Positions 1 to 13,175 are shown, counted from the stretch's first letter. The stretch: DNA of 64,000 nucleotides from Dendrophyllia cribrosa (GCA_024195265.1 JAJLRJ010000007.1:6886058-6950057); one strand, 5' to 3'. The notes: generated by a model from the letters alone, not told the origin. Made by a program: numbers and translations.

Positions 1-2519
1 AAGCTTATCAAGATTTTATAATTATACACGCATATCACCTTTCTTGGTGATTACGATATATCTTTTGCAATTTGTAGCTCTAAACTTAAAAATATAAATG
101 GTAGTCATCCAGCTGTACAAGTTAAATTAATATAATTTGTAACTATTTTAACATACACTTTATTTACAACAGTGATAATAATTTTCGGCCTGCGCAGGTC
201 TGGGAGACTTGCATACACGTTTTCTTTAATTTTCTAAGTGAAATTCTGAGTTTCTAGCTAAATTGCCAAGTGTTTTTCTAAAAGGGCGAATGTATGGAAT
301 CTGCCTTAATTCCCAAGAAATGTAGAAATGGACAGTTCGAGCTTATCTAAGAAATTTAAGTGGAGTTTCACAAATTTAATTGAAACCAAAAGGCTTTCAA
401 AACAGTTGATGATTTTTATATCTACTCTGTCTGTTTGGTGATGGAAAGACGGTTGTGATAAATTATTACAAATCAGTGAAACTTTTTCTGTCTGTAAGCT
501 TAACTTTTAAAAGGCTGGTCACGTTAGGCTGTTCTTCAGACTGGAACAACTTCCAACAATATCTTCATAATGGTATAAACAAAAAAAACTTAACGCGTAC
601 TAAATTTAAACTACAGGTAATGTCATGACAGGTACGGGTGGTAAAAAAGGAAAATATCAAAATTGTTTGCAGCTCTCTGCTTATCTCGATTTCTGTCGTG
701 TTAGATTTTGTCATTGAATGGACTTAATTAGGGTTTTCTTTTAATTAAAAAAGTTGGAGCTTGTAATTAAAATAATTGGAAGAATAGACACGATTACAAG
801 AATAGCTTGACCTTTCAAATACCGTTCAAATGCTTCTGTTATTACATTTATCTGCGATACCCGAGGAAAGATAGCTCTTAACACTTTCATGGAGCGTACC
901 CACGTTTAAAACTGGAAAAAATGGGAAGTTTCTATTTCTTCTATTTGCAAAATATTTTAAAACAAACTGAACTATGGGGAAGTAAAGCTAATTAGCTTCA
1001 TTTGGGAATGTCAATGGATTTCATTCCATGGAATTAAAAGCTAGAGTCACCATATACAGCTTATAGCACACAGCCCCACAAGAAAGTACTGCTCAATTTA
1101 GGAGCTTTCATAACGGTCGCAATATAGATCCACAGCGTACTCAAAGTTAACATCGACTTGTTCGGTGTAATGAACAGTACCATAGGAAAGTCCTGCTCAG
1201 TGGCTTTCGCGTGAATGGTCATACTTTAGGATTTTAACTACAGACTCAAACGTTAGAACCACCTTGTATATCACAACAAACAGCATTACAGGAAAGTGCT
1301 ACTAAGTAGCTTTCATTTGCCGATAGAGAATTTTTAGGATTTCATCGGCAGACTGAAACGTTGAAACCATCTTGTGCAGCCTTATATAAAACATCATCAC
1401 AGGAAAGCCCTTTTTGAGATTTCTTCCACAGACTCAAATATTTCCACCGTTTGACCGGGGTAGTCAGAGGGTTAATTAACTTCTGATTCTGTTTACAGAC
1501 ATTTAGATATGTTTGTGTGTGAGCACAGCCTCTGTGGCAGTTGTACATATTTCCCCTTTTTGCATTTTTATTGAGCCTCAATGAGACAGCTTTTTATAAT
1601 TCAGATCATGTTTAGATTCTTTTGTGTCAACCTTTTTTAGCTTGTGTCTTCAAAATGGTTTAAAAATCGAATGGCACCTCTCGAATGACAGAAAATGGCA
1701 ACTTTTTGTGAAGTCTTAAGATTCTCAGTAAAATTCACAGGAGTTGTATAGCGAAAATATCACTGATCACACACCGACATAAGGTCATTAATTTGGCTTA
1801 ATTTCTGTCATCCCAACAATAATGCTTTTTGCAATCCGTTTCATAAATCCTCCCATGATTATTTTGAAATTCTGCTGTCCTCGGTTACAGCCTTGCTTTA
1901 AGATTTATCACAATTTTAATACCAGTTTGAATATGACAGAGTTGACATGATTCAAACAGTGTGATTTAGCTCCTCGAGTTTGACTATAGTGGTAAACAAT
2001 TTTCTAAATCATAGGCGAGACGCGATTCAAGTGATCGTTTTCTCAAGTGCCGGCCGTGGGTGTTCAGTTCCAAGCATTTTTTGTTGTTGATTTGCGTGCC
2101 CTTCTTTTCTTTTGCTAAGCCAGATTTTATTAAAGAAAAAAAAGGATGAAGAAGTGGAAATGTCAAAGAGTAGAAAATAACCTTCAGGGCTTATTTTTTT
2201 GAAACAGAAAAAAGGGGGCCGAGCTTCCATGGTCCCTTCTCTAGACCCGCCATCGGGTACATGAAAATAATGCCCCCTGCAAGATGGGGATTTAGTTACC
2301 TGTCTCCAATGTATTGACCGCGTATGGAGAAATAAGGTGTTGGTCACATTTATGAGTTAAAGATGAAAGATTAACAATATACTATACTAAAGAACTGTAT
2401 ATTATATAGCTGTTGTCTGTTTATCATTATGTTTATCTTTATGTCATGTTTTCAGTGAATGCCACTTCTATATGTGCCTTTATAAAATGCATTTTCAGTT
2501 TTCAACCAGCTTCGCCGAT
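1..2519. other. Non-coding flank downstream (3-prime) of Mox gene 1
   Basis: There is no open frame with recognisable protein similarity. The stretch would include the 3-prime UTR of Mox gene 1, which is read on the minus strand. No clear AATAAA lies within about 150 bases beyond the stop, so the transcript end is not placed. Degenerate reverse copies of the abundant dispersed MITE unit occupy about 1066-1475. The rest is unremarkable AT-rich sequence. Confidence 0.6.
1066..1475 (-). repeat. Degenerate reverse-oriented MITE with about three internal units
   Basis: Three diverged reverse copies of the dispersed unit can be read (ACAGGAAAGT...CTTTCATTTG...TTAGGATTT...CAGACTCAAACGTT). At 1472-1475 the array meets a TTAA preceded by AGAGGG, matching the CCCTTT-type terminus of the better preserved copies near 14286 and 53643. 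The other terminus is not recognisable. Confidence 0.6.
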
Positions 2520-5500
2520 CTAAGTGCAAGCGTCTTGTTGTAGTTTTTCCTTTTCAAGCTGCATTATCTGATAAGGTGATTTCTTCTCGGGTTTCTTTTC
2601 TCCTTTAACTCTTTTCCACTTCATTCTTCTATTTTGAAACCAAACTTTCACCTGCCTTTCAGATAAGTCCAAACTGACCGCGATCTCATATCGTCGCAGT
2701 CTTGTGAGATAGTTATTACGAGCGAATTCGTTTTCGAGCTCACGCAGTTGATGCGTTGTAAAAGCAGTCCTTTCTTTTCGCTTCTTTCCTTTTGGTTTCT
2801 CTGATTTGTCGTCTTCTTCGTCTTCATCTTCATCAACTTCGTCTCCTGTTAAAAAAATAGTTAAATTAAAACGTATTGTGGTGCTAACGTTTTAATCGGT
2901 GGACAAAATCTAAAACTAATCAAATTAAAGCTTTGTGCAGATGTACTTTCTTGTGGTACTGATCATTATGTTGTATAAGGTTGCTTAATTTAAGCATTTT
3001 TTTAAAGCCTGTGGGGGAAAATCATTGTGACCCAATTGAAGCGGAAGCTATTGAGCAGTACTTTCCTGCGGTGCTGTTTATTATGCTGTACAAGGCGGTT
3101 TTAACTTTTGAGATTGTGAAAAGAGTCCTACAGTGTGACCATTCAAATAAAAGCTATTGAGCAGTACCTTCCTGTGGTTCTGTTTATTTTGATCAAAGGT
3201 ATTGATCAGTACTTTCCTGTAGTGCTGTTTATTATGCTGTACAAGATGGTTCTAACTTTTGAGTCTGTAGATAAAATCCTAAAGTGTGACCATTCAAATG
3301 AAAGCTATTGAGCAGTACTTTCCTGTGGTGCTGTTTATTATGCTGTACAAGATGGTTCTAACTTTTGAGTCTGTGGATAAAATCCTAAAGTGTGACCATT
3401 CAAATGAAAGCTATTGAGCAGTACTTTCCTGTGGTGCTGTTTATTATGCTGTACAAGGTGGTTCTAACTTTTGAGTCTGTGGATAAAATCCTAAAGTGTG
3501 ACCATTCAAATGAAAGCTATTGAGCAGTACTTTCCTGTGGTGCTGTTTATTATGCTGTACAAGGTGGTTCTAACTTTTGAGTCTGTGGATAAAATCCTAA
3601 AGTGTGACCATTCAAATGAAAGCTATTGAGCAGTACTTTCCTGTGGTGCTGTTTATTATGCTGTACAAGATGGTTCTAACTTTTGAGTCTGTGGATAAAA
3701 TCCTAAAGTGTGACCATTCAAATGAAAGCTATTGAGCAGTACTTTCCTGTGGTTCTGTTTATTATGCTGTACAAGATGGTTCTAACTTTTGAGTCTGTGG
3801 ATAAAATCCTAAAGTGTGACCATTCAAATGAAAGCTATTGAGCAGTACTTTCCTGTGGTGCTGTTTATTATGCTGTACAAGGTGGTTCTAACTTTTGAGT
3901 CTGTGGATAAAATCCTAAAGTGTGACCATTCAAATGAAAGCTACTGAGCAGTACTTTCCTGTGGTGCTGTTTATTATGCTGTACAAGATGGTTCTAACTT
4001 TTGAGTCTGTGGATAAAATCCTAAAGTGTGACCATTCAAATGAAAGCTATTGAGCAGTACTTTCCTGTGGTGCTGTTTATTTTGCTGTACAAGGTGGTTC
4101 TAACTTTTGAGTCTGTGGATAAAATCCTAAAGTGTGACCATTCAAATGAAAGCTACTGAGCAGTACTTTCCTGTGGTGCTGTTTATTATGCTGTACAAGA
4201 TGGTTCTAACTTTTGAGTCTGTGGATAAAATCCTAAAGTGTGACCATTCAAATGAAAGCTATTGAGCAGTCTTTTCCTGTGGTGCTGTTTATTTTGCTGT
4301 ACAAGGTGGTTCTTACTTTTGAGCCTGTGGATGAAATCCTTCAGGAGTACATGTTGGAGTACTGCAGTCTGCGATGGTTTTGTTTTCAATCTCAGGAAAA
4401 GCAAGAACAATCGTAGCGTCTTCTTGTTAAATTACGCCTCCTATTGGCACTTGGTTTTGCAATTGGGAGCAAACTCCGGCTTTCTTTCAGGACATATGGA
4501 TTGCCATGATTGTTTGCGCTTTGTCCTTTTATAAACGAAAAGAACTGGAATAGCTTATTGAACTCAGAAGAAGGTTGGCCGCTTTGGGTGACATTTTATA
4601 ATATAAACAAGACACTACGCGCGTTTTGATTGGTTGTAAACCATTCCCTTTAACTCTATTAAAACAAAACATGAAGCGTTTATTTCAAAAAAAGGAATTG
4701 AAAACTAAATTTCCTTGTTTCTATTTTGTTATAGTATAACACTCATTTGGATTGGAAAAACCTCTAAACAGCTGCTGCAGCACTTGCGCATTGGAGGTGT
4801 TTTTCCACAGATTTTCTCGTTCTTTTAAACTTCAACTCATGTTTACCATAACTATATGTTTATGAACACGATCGATTTGGAACATATGACTATAGTTTGC
4901 GGAATGTGAGCATTTTCTTTTATAATAACAATAAACAGGGAGATTTTAAAGCAAAATTGAGAGCCAGTGGCTAACAAAAACAGCGGAAAAACAGATTATC
5001 TTATTGTTGAAGTTAGTCGAGACGGAATGTGAACGTTCTTTACTGCATGAGCATTTAGCTGTACTTCTACTCAGTACTACTTGTTGAGCGCACTGGTACG
5101 CAGTTGACGAGCTCTATTTACATCTCACATCTACGACATTTTGCTGTACGTGTGTCTTTTTGCATGACCAGAAGAGTTGCTACAATGGTGGCGGGTCTAA
5201 AAATCGATTATTAAATTAATAAATGTCGAGAATCCGCGCCTTAGACTGGTATATCGGCTGTCTACTCACATACGTTTCGTTATACCTGCAGCTGTTATTA
5301 ATTCGCCGCTTTTGTCGGCTTTTTTACTTGTTCTTCATTGGTCAAATCAGTAAGGAAAAGTCTGGAAGACACGTTGAAGTCGTTAGCAAGTAAAAATCTC
5401 ATTTCAAGGAAAGTCTTTGTTTTCATAAAGATATGTATTCGAAAAGCAACTTTTGTATATTTTTACTGTTCTTTTCGATGAAAAACAATTGACCCGCCCG

Positions 5501-8500
5501 CCCCACGCCAAAATTGCAGATAAAAAGTTTGATTCCTTTTGTCCCATTTCTTCTTGAATCGTTTCTCAAGATCTCTCAAGACATCTGTTAGTCGTTTCGT
5601 GATTCATCATCATTTGATCGCATTAAAAATCACTTTAACTTCTCTGCTCTTCTTATTCGTTTTTATTCTGTTACGTTTTAGTCTTTATAGAATGGTTCAT
5701 TATTTATATTCCTCTTGCTGTGAGCGGGAGGATTCTTTCCTTCCGTGAAAAGCACCGTCTAAAACAACTTTGAAACCTTAAAATTTAGCTAACACTTAGC
5801 AACGTTTCTATTTGTTATACAAGAAAAGTTTAACAGAAAAGAGCGAAATAGATTTGGTTGTTTGTGTATTGTGATCTAAATCATGTTCCGACAGCACACA
5901 CGCTTTGCGCATACAGCACTAATCATTATTATTCTATTTCTAGAAAAGCGAATTTTCAGATGTTCTTGTTACCAAATGTTTCGGCAATAAAATGTGACCT
6001 GCGGTGCCACACCGATGTTTTTCCTTTGATGTCTCCGCCGACATTGTGACCAATCCAGTCAATAAGACATTTATTTTTCTGTTCCATAGCTTCACGCTCC
6101 CCAGCTTGAAATACCTGTTTCTAAGTGGCGCGTGTTTGTGGAAAAGGATCCAGATTTGGTCAACAGTCAGGTTTTTGCCGAAATTGGGACTGTGTGTTCA
6201 GTGAATAGTGCTCGCGTATCTCTCCACATTTGAGGCTCACGCATCGATATGAAATGATATGAAAATCTTTTTCATTTAACATCTCGTACAGAGATACCTG
6301 TCTTTGTCATCAATACGAGATTAAAATGTTATCAGTCATAAAACTGAAATTTCAGGTTTGAAAGGAAAAGATGCAAACTTAGATCATGAAGCGTTTTGCT
6401 ATTTCAAAAGTTTCAGAAATTTCACGTCACTCCTGCGAAGAATCCACAGGGAGTTTAACTCCAGCCGAGTTTAAAAAAAGTTTGTTGCGGAAATTTACAG
6501 GAATCAATTTCCTGAAATTTTGATTTGCGAAAAAAGAAAACTGGCTTCTCTTTTACTGCTTTTTCTGCGAGCAAGTGAATGAGTTCTTACAAAAACACTG
6601 ATAAGAACGGGTCTGTTTTGGGCAACAACATGAAACAAATTGAGAGGTATCCTTTTGTTTTCCGTTGCACTCCAAAAGAAAAAAGGTTTTTTGGTAGATC
6701 AAGTAAAGAAATCTTAGCGTACGAAAACTGTACCTTTGGCAGAAGTATTTAAAACGAACTCTAAACTTGATTTTGAAACATTCTTGACGGAATGGCAGTA
6801 TTTTCTAGTTAACTGAGCTGCAGATAAATTCGCTTCACAAAGGAAAATTTTTCAGTTTGATATATATATATATTTAGAAATGACTCTGGTAACATTACAA
6901 CTTATACTTAAAGTTAAACAGTATATTCTTGCAAGTGTGGACTCCTTTATTATTCATCTTTTGAATAAATTGCAAGTTTAAACTGGTTACAATATTCCTT
7001 CAGTTTATGAAGGTTTAGATGGAAAGACAGACCATATATCATACGCCCTAGAATGCCAATTTTAGTGTTCAAAGATTAAAAATGATATATGGTGTGGTAA
7101 AACTGAGTGTATAATCCTTTCAGCAATAAATATTCGACCAAAGAAAGTCCGAAATCCATAGCAATTTATTGTAGACATTAATGTTTAAGGCGTTCGCAGT
7201 TAAAGTTTATTTCAAAGTACTGTTTTTCGTGTTAAAGGAAGCGCAAAGATTCGTATAAAACTCGCCAACTTATGATAGTCACATGAATGTTCTTTTGATT
7301 CCTAACTAAAAAGTCTTGAGTGGCAAAGTTAAAAACTGAAAAAAGTTCCAAACACCGAGTTTTATAATTCTGAAAATCAGCACCATTGAGAGCTCTGTGT
7401 TGAAGCTTTCATTTGGATAGCCACACTTAAAATTCTTCCACAATCTCAAAAGTTACAATGATGTTAAGTTTATGAATTGAAAGGATATTGTTTGACTTGA
7501 GCCCAAGTTCAACTCAGGAGTCTAGAGCTCAAATGTTCAATGCAGTACAATTACTGTGCAGGTCAAATCATTCCGAGTATTATTGTACACAACAGCCGTC
7601 AAATTTGTTCTCTTTAGACTGTCCCAGTTTACTGTTTCAGTGTGTCAAACATGGTTCCGTTACAATAGAGGGGTTGGACGAATTTAAACTTGGTGTGTAA
7701 CCACATTTTCCGCATCGAATGCTGTGTTCTTTTTATAAAGCTGACTATTTGAAGAAAACTTTAACTTTCATTACCGAGAATGGCCAAAATCCAAATTTAC
7801 CGGGTAAAATCCTAAATTTCATTTTGGAAAGCACCGAGAAACAAACAGAAGGATAGGAAAGTACCATTAAAGAGTTTTTACTATAATTGTCACACTTGAG
7901 GATTTCGTCGGTTCGCAGACGTAAAGGTTACAATTATACGTGAAATGACTAAATGATTGTTTCTAGCATTAAAAAAGGTTAACATAAATAAGCTTGAAAT
8001 AAAAAGCAACTTTTATTGGTCGATTTGAAGTTTAAAAAGGTTAATAAAAGACCAGGAAATACACGAAGCTTCCATCAAATTTCAATCAAGCAACATTAGG
8101 GGAAATGCGGGTATAATACGCTCTTAACTATAATATAATGAGCAATACACAGCAATCAAACTCATGAATCTACTAAGACAATAATCGTATTTCTAAGCTC
8201 ATAATCTGGCGGGAAAAGCTGCCCTTTAGAGGGCGCTAAGCACAAAACTGCGATTACAAATCACTTCCACTGGTTTACGTACCTTGGTAACAATTGTCCG
8301 CTAATTTCTCGGTGATGCTAACTTCGTGTAAGACGTGCTCTGCGTCTTTCTCTCTCTGAATCAGCGGCTCTGGTGGCGATATAACAGACTGCGGCGTTAG
8401 GGAAGGAGGCGTGTAGTAATGACAATGAGTTTCGTAGCTTTGTCTTGGCGATGTTAGATCCGCCAGTCGGGATTCGCTTGGGTAGTGGATCGCTGATGGT

Positions 8501-8688
8501 GTGGACGGTGGGATATGATTGAATGGAGCCGGATTAGCGCGCGAGAACGCGTTAAAACCGTACCGCGGCGCGTTGTAAATGTACGGTTGATAAGAGGGAT
8601 GGTGCGGCGAGTTTTGCTGAGGAATATGGTACTGCGGGTTGTAATGCCCGTAGCTCTGACCGCCATAACTGAATCCTCTTGCGTACAT
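2520..8688 (-). CDS. Mox: Mox/Meox-family homeodomain transcription factor (Mox gene 1), 2 exons
   Basis: The spliced CDS joins exon 1 8688-8283 to exon 2 2845-2520, 732 nt and 243 aa. The donor is CAAG|GTACGT (8282/8281) and the acceptor TTTAACAG (2846); the phase-1 intron splits a Gly codon (residue 136). The homeodomain is residues 157-216, with Leu16, Phe20, Trp48, Phe49, Gln50, Asn51 and Arg53 all present, so it should bind a TAAT-type core in the nucleus. [18 protein letters not shown] followed by [18 protein letters not shown] is the Mox/Meox signature. Exon 1 encodes a Tyr/Pro/Gln/His-rich N-terminus without a YPWM hexapeptide; an acidic stretch rich in Asp and Glu (137-148) precedes the basic arm, and a Lys-rich tail of 27 residues follows. 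I start at MYARGF because two paralogues also begin Met-Tyr; an in-frame ATG six codons upstream (8706) is possible. In bilaterians Mox genes act in mesoderm and somite patterning; the role here is unknown. Confidence 0.93.
2846..8282 (-). other. Intron of Mox gene 1 (5437 bp, phase 1)
   Basis: The intron is bounded by a GTACGT donor at 8282 and a polypyrimidine tract plus AACAG at 2846. Its exon-2 end carries the 12-unit 106-bp tandem array (3041-4345). From 4350 to 8280 I see AT-rich sequence with one weak degenerate copy of the dispersed unit (about 7800-7930) and a (TA)n run near 6861. No second coding exon was recognised between the two. Confidence 0.85.
3041..4345 (+). repeat. 106-bp tandem (satellite-like) array, about 12 units
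   Basis: Unit starts (GAGCAGTAC or variant) fall at 3053, 3159, 3204 (after a deletion), 3310, 3416, 3522, 3628, 3734, 3840, 3946, 4052, 4158 and 4264. The step is exactly 106 bp except for the 3159-3204 jump. The unit reads GAGCAGTACTTTCCTGTGG, then TGCTGTTTATTATGCTGTAC, then GGTTCTAACTTTTGAGTCTG, then GATAAAATCCTAAAGTGTGA, then CCATTCAAATGAAAGC. Neighbouring units differ by only a few bases. The same unit occurs, diverged and in both orientations, at many other places in the window. Confidence 0.95.
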
Positions 8689-10689
8689 TTTCCTGCGTCG
8701 CAACACAGCAGCACCAGCAGTTACTGCTGATTATTAAGAACTTGATTTCCGCCACAGTTGTACATGTGTTTTTAGATCAAACTGCGACTGTTTATGTCAT
8801 GCACGGCTCGCGTAATCGATATACCATACATGCGCGCCCCTCTGAAGCCGCGTAGGGTTCTTGTGTCAGTTGATACAACTGGTCGATTTCGGGGGCCTGT
8901 GCCACTGCCCCTGTCTCTGAAATAAGTGCATTTCCAAACTTCGCTCAATCGCCTCGTGGCGTTTTTAATCTCGTTGGAAAACCATTAGCTGTTAATCGTC
9001 GGCTTGGTTCCAAAATTACGAAAATTGTCGCTTAACGAATGCTTTCAGAACGAGTCTGAATTTGTCGGTAATGCCTGCCACACGAAAAATAAATATCGCA
9101 TGCGATCCATAGAGTCGCGATAAACGTTTTCTTTGAATTTGCCGACTTTATCAGATGCTAAACGAATTAAGGTTTTGCCAAGTTACTACTGCCCCATCAG
9201 ATTTAGATTTTTGTTCTAAAACAGTATGGAATGGCTAGTATCGTGTTCTCCAGCTGATTCGCGTAAAACATCAGGTCTGTAAGACTTGAATTGCCTTTGC
9301 CCCTTACATGCTCTGTTCAAGTGGGTTAAATGATACATGACTTTTTTAGTTTATTTTTCGTGTTTGGTTAGTAAACAGGAGAAAGCAATTTATTTTAATC
9401 TTGTAAAACGCGGTATCTTTATTGAGATGTACCTTGTTTTAAAAGGCGTCGGCAAGTGTGCAGGGAAATGATATTTGCTTCATTTGTGCGTGAACAAGAC
9501 GACAACAAACAAAAAAAGCCTTGATTAGAACTCTGGTGGCAAATTCTGGCATTAGCGCTAATTTTAAATTGTTGATCAATCTGTCAAGATCTCTAGACAG
9601 TATATCTAATTGGGAAGTAATAATTTTGTAGAATTAAAAAAGGTTTGCATCTTAATCAATTTACGTTTATTAATATTTCCTTCGGAGTTTCCGATGTTGT
9701 TTGCATGACTTCAGTAAATGTACTTAATTAATCGTAAGTATTTTCACTGCTTTTGATAGAAATTTAAAACAGTTCAAGAAACGTTTCCTGGTTTAATTCA
9801 GCAAAAATGTCCCTTATTTGCTTGAAATTAAAACCTCCTTATCAAGTACTTGATTTATATCGGGTTTATATGGACCCGTGGGGCAGTCAATTGCTATCCT
9901 TGTTGACCTTTATTTGAAATTCGACGAATGTGTTGTCATTTGTTCGCCAACTTCTGCATTACGCGATAAAACTTGATTACTGTACGAAATAACTTAAGTG
10001 TTGAATCTGTTAGCATAGGATTCCATAACGATTACTGCCCCGTTCTTGTAGAGTCCTTGTATGCAATATCGTAAAGCAAGTAAGAACCACGCCTTATATT
10101 ACAACGTATAAATTCTTTTAGGCCGGCAGCTGTAAAGCGAATTACTGTGATGCATTGTTCTCGAAGATTTTAACAACCCGTCACCTTTAGGCTTATCACA
10201 ACGTTTTATACTGTGTACAGAAATTAAATTATCATTATTTTCTTCTTACACTGCCGGCTAACAGTCATAACAGTGGGAGACCTATTCGAATAAACACAGT
10301 TCTCGGAAATTCTTCATGCGTAGTGTGACAGCCACTGAAGAAAATTCAACAAATTCAAAACATCAGCAAATATTAGTAAACAGAAAAACAAATAAACAAA
10401 AAATATAAACGAGAAAACTTTAAATCTGCGTTATTCACCTTTTACAAATTGTTCAAGGTTAATTTTTATCTGCTTGCTGTAACTTTTCTTTCTATTACCG
10501 CATTGAACAACTCACTTTTGAAGGCACACTATCCCGGCTGAAATATCGTGTTTTCATGATTATGGCCAGGAGTTTGCTTTATTACCTTGAAATAGGAAGA
10601 AAAAAATCGCCAGAAGTGACAAGCGCAAAGAAATACAAAATAAAAAGACAAAATCAGGTGATAACGACTGAAAAACGCAAAATTCCACC

Positions 10690-10880
10690 AGAATGGAAAC
10701 TTTGATTTCTTGACCGCCTGTCACGAAATCAAAATTGATGAACCGTAATCCACTTCAATTCATGTAATCCTGCACTTTTCCTCCAAACTACAGCTTCTGT
10801 TTTGCTCTATAGAATCTTTTTATCCAATTTGGTGGTATATTTGGTGGCATTTGGTGATATAACGTGGAAAGTAAGTAAAC
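10690..10880 (+). repeat. Dispersed repeat, copy 1 (partner at 29320-29510)
   Basis: Shared blocks include TTTGATTTCTTGAC, GCCTGTCACGAAA, CTCCAAACTAC and a GGTGGTAT...GGTG-AT-ATA end, in the same order and orientation as at 29320-29510. The two copies differ mainly by small insertions, including a pyrimidine-rich expansion in the second. The family is unknown and no ends are defined. Confidence 0.6.
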
Positions 10881-11314
10881 ACAATTTCATTATTTCGGCG
10901 TGACATTGTCTCTTTAATGTTCCTTAGTAAACTATAAAAAATATGTTTCTACAAAGCTAAAAAGAAAAATCTAAAATATTTTTTGGAAAGAAAACCAAAC
11001 GTTTTCGACAAATATCATCAGGGTGAAAAGCCATCTTATCTTTTTATAGTAAGTTTGTGCCCAATAAAGTTAAAAAATGCAATGCAATCCAATCCAATCA
11101 TTGTTTGTTCAAAGTTGTGCATTTGTTGTATAATTAGGCCATCGTCACGAGTGATCTTTTTCTTGAAATAGGATTTTGTTGAACAAAGGATGGAATGAGG
11201 GGCTTGGATTTTCCAAGGTTCTGGTTAAGAGGTGTGGTGAATTCCGTTATTTACGTACTTCAAAATTTCGCATTGTTTCGCCCACGACAGTTTTCCCCAC
11301 ATGAGCATTCTCCT

Positions 11315-11625
11315 TCTAAAACTCATGTAATAATTCATGAAGAGAACACAAAGGAAATCACTACCGTGAAGGAGGTTTGGATACCCGGTTTTAATTTGCA
11401 TAGATTTTGGCGAGTTTTATTCCTTCGTTTTCTCCGCATTTAATGATCACTTTGAAAGGCCATGTCAAACACTCAAAAGCCGCAGAGTCATCAAGATATC
11501 TAAACACCTCCAAGTGGGTTAAAAAAAAAAAAACTCGGCTGCGCCTCGTTTTTCAACCCACTTCTCGGTGTTTGGATATCCTGATGAAATACTCTTTCTG
11601 GTGTTTGATGTAATACTTCATAAAC
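11315..11625 (+). repeat. Dispersed repeat R, uninterrupted copy (empty-site reference)
   Basis: The block begins with TCTAAAACTCAT, continues through ACACAAAGGAAATCACTACC, GAAGGAGGTT, GATACCCGG and TCTCCGCATTTAATGATCA, and ends in an imperfect foldback around TCAAACACTC...GATGAAATACTC. The same blocks in the same order are found between 53050 and 55525, split there by insertions. This copy shows the undisturbed TTAA at 11440-11443. Confidence 0.75.
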
Positions 11626-12285
11626 AACCTGTGACTTGTGAAGATTTTTATTCTTGAGGCTGAATAGGCTTTTGATTTGTCTGGTTTGCCACAGAATAAT
11701 AAACATATACTTAAAAGTTGTTGTGATATTTTTACATATAAAAGCATTTAATTGCTCTATTCAAGTTTCTTGTATAAAAGGCGTATTTTTAGTTGCCAAA
11801 GTCACAGTGAAGGCCACTTAAAATGTACTAAACAAATACTTAACTAAGAACTTCTATTTGGCCCGTTTCTGTATATAGCCGTCTCAATTAATCCTACATT
11901 TTGCCAAACTCCTTACCTTTAAGGCAACAAAACTAATCTACTAAACAAATAAGTAGCTAAGAACTTTAATCTGGCCCGTTTCTAAATATAGCCGTCTCGA
12001 TCCTACGTTTTGCCAAATCCCTTGCCTTTAGTGTAAGGGCGCCAAAGTGTAGCGTCAAACAAATTTTCTAGAAATTCCAGTTGCTCCGAAAATTAAAAAA
12101 TAAAAGCAAAAAGTAAAAAAAATGAATTAAGCTTAGAAACTTTCATTTCACTGAATGATCACAATGGCGAGATTTTATCCATTTGTGGCATTTTTTATCT
12201 TGAAGAAAATATCCAAAATAAGAAAAAACCTGTGTGTCTAAATATACTAAATATGCCAAATCACATTTTCCCTTTAACAACAACA

Positions 12286-13175
12286 ACAACAACAAACAAA
12301 AATTTATTAGACATGTTAAACTTAAATACAATAGCCCAATTTCGATATATTAAAATTCAACTTGAAACAAAAGACATCATTACGAGACGTAGGGGAATGA
12401 TAGTAGGATTTATATGGTTCATTCCCCTAAGCCTCGTAGTGATGTCTTTTGTTTCAAGTTGAATTTTAATATATCGAAATTGGGCTATTGCCCTACAAAT
12501 TAGCAAAAACGCTATTCGAGGCAGGGAAAAGTAATGTAATTGAAAATAATGAAAGTAAGACAATATAACAATACAGAAGCTGATCTGTAGAGTTACAGAT
12601 TATTTTAAAGCTTTAGATGAAATCATGATATTGGTGGTAGACACGGGAAATAAATGAAATATGCAAATTATAACATTTTCATTTGCTTAATATCACAAAA
12701 TATTTGGGGAACATCAATATAGTCATCTGTTTTCTGAAGAATCTCCAGAATAATTTGTTTGATTTTCGATTTGAATTGAGATTTCCTCAACGATTTAAGA
12801 GATTTAGGTAGTCCGTTCTATATTATAGCACCAGTTCTCGCAAATGATTGTTTCATTTTTTCCGTTCGGGAGTACTCAACATAATAATTTTGGTTTGATG
12901 CAGACCTGGTTCTATAGTTATGTACATCGGTCGTTAGTCTGAACATGCTTCTCAGATTACTTGGAACAGCTTGGTGATAAACGTCATGCATCAACAACGA
13001 AAGACGTTCAAAATTCAAAAAGGTTAATGGTAGAGTCCTCGTTTGCTGGAAAAAGGGAATGGCATGGTTCGTAGGTTTGGCGAAAAATATCAATCGAAGA
13101 GCTCTTTTCTGAAGAATCAATAATTTATTTGTATGAAATTTAGCACCTTGGCCCCAAGCACATATACCATAGGTT
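12286..13175 (-). mobile_element. LINE (non-LTR retrotransposon) 3-prime relic, C-terminal RT region
   Basis: On the minus strand from about 13175 the conceptual translation reads YGICAWGQGA, then LQKRALRLIF, NYRTRSASNQNY, FARTGAII, a stop, NGLPKSLKSLRKSQFKSKIK. This is the familiar C-terminal region of CR1/L2/Jockey-like ORF2 proteins. One in-frame stop is visible (near 12817) and the RT catalytic core is absent, so it is a dead 5-prime truncated copy. An (AAC)n stretch at 12286-12306, (TTG)n on the minus strand, resembles the tail of the LINE at 55191-55214 and may be its 3-prime end. A long palindrome (12329-12490) sits between. Confidence 0.75.
12329..12490. repeat. Near-perfect palindrome: 72-bp arms, 18-bp loop (foldback element)
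   Basis: Arms 12329-12400 and 12419-12490 are reverse complements with three mismatches around an 18-base loop. The outer ends read CAATAGCCCAATTTCGATAT. It lies inside the 3-prime part of the LINE relic, so it is probably a separate foldback insertion. No coding potential. Confidence 0.9.

Noticed and set aside
3041..4345. CRISPR-like array
   Set aside because: The repeats are contiguous with no unique spacers, and the genome is animal-like; it is a satellite-type tandem array.
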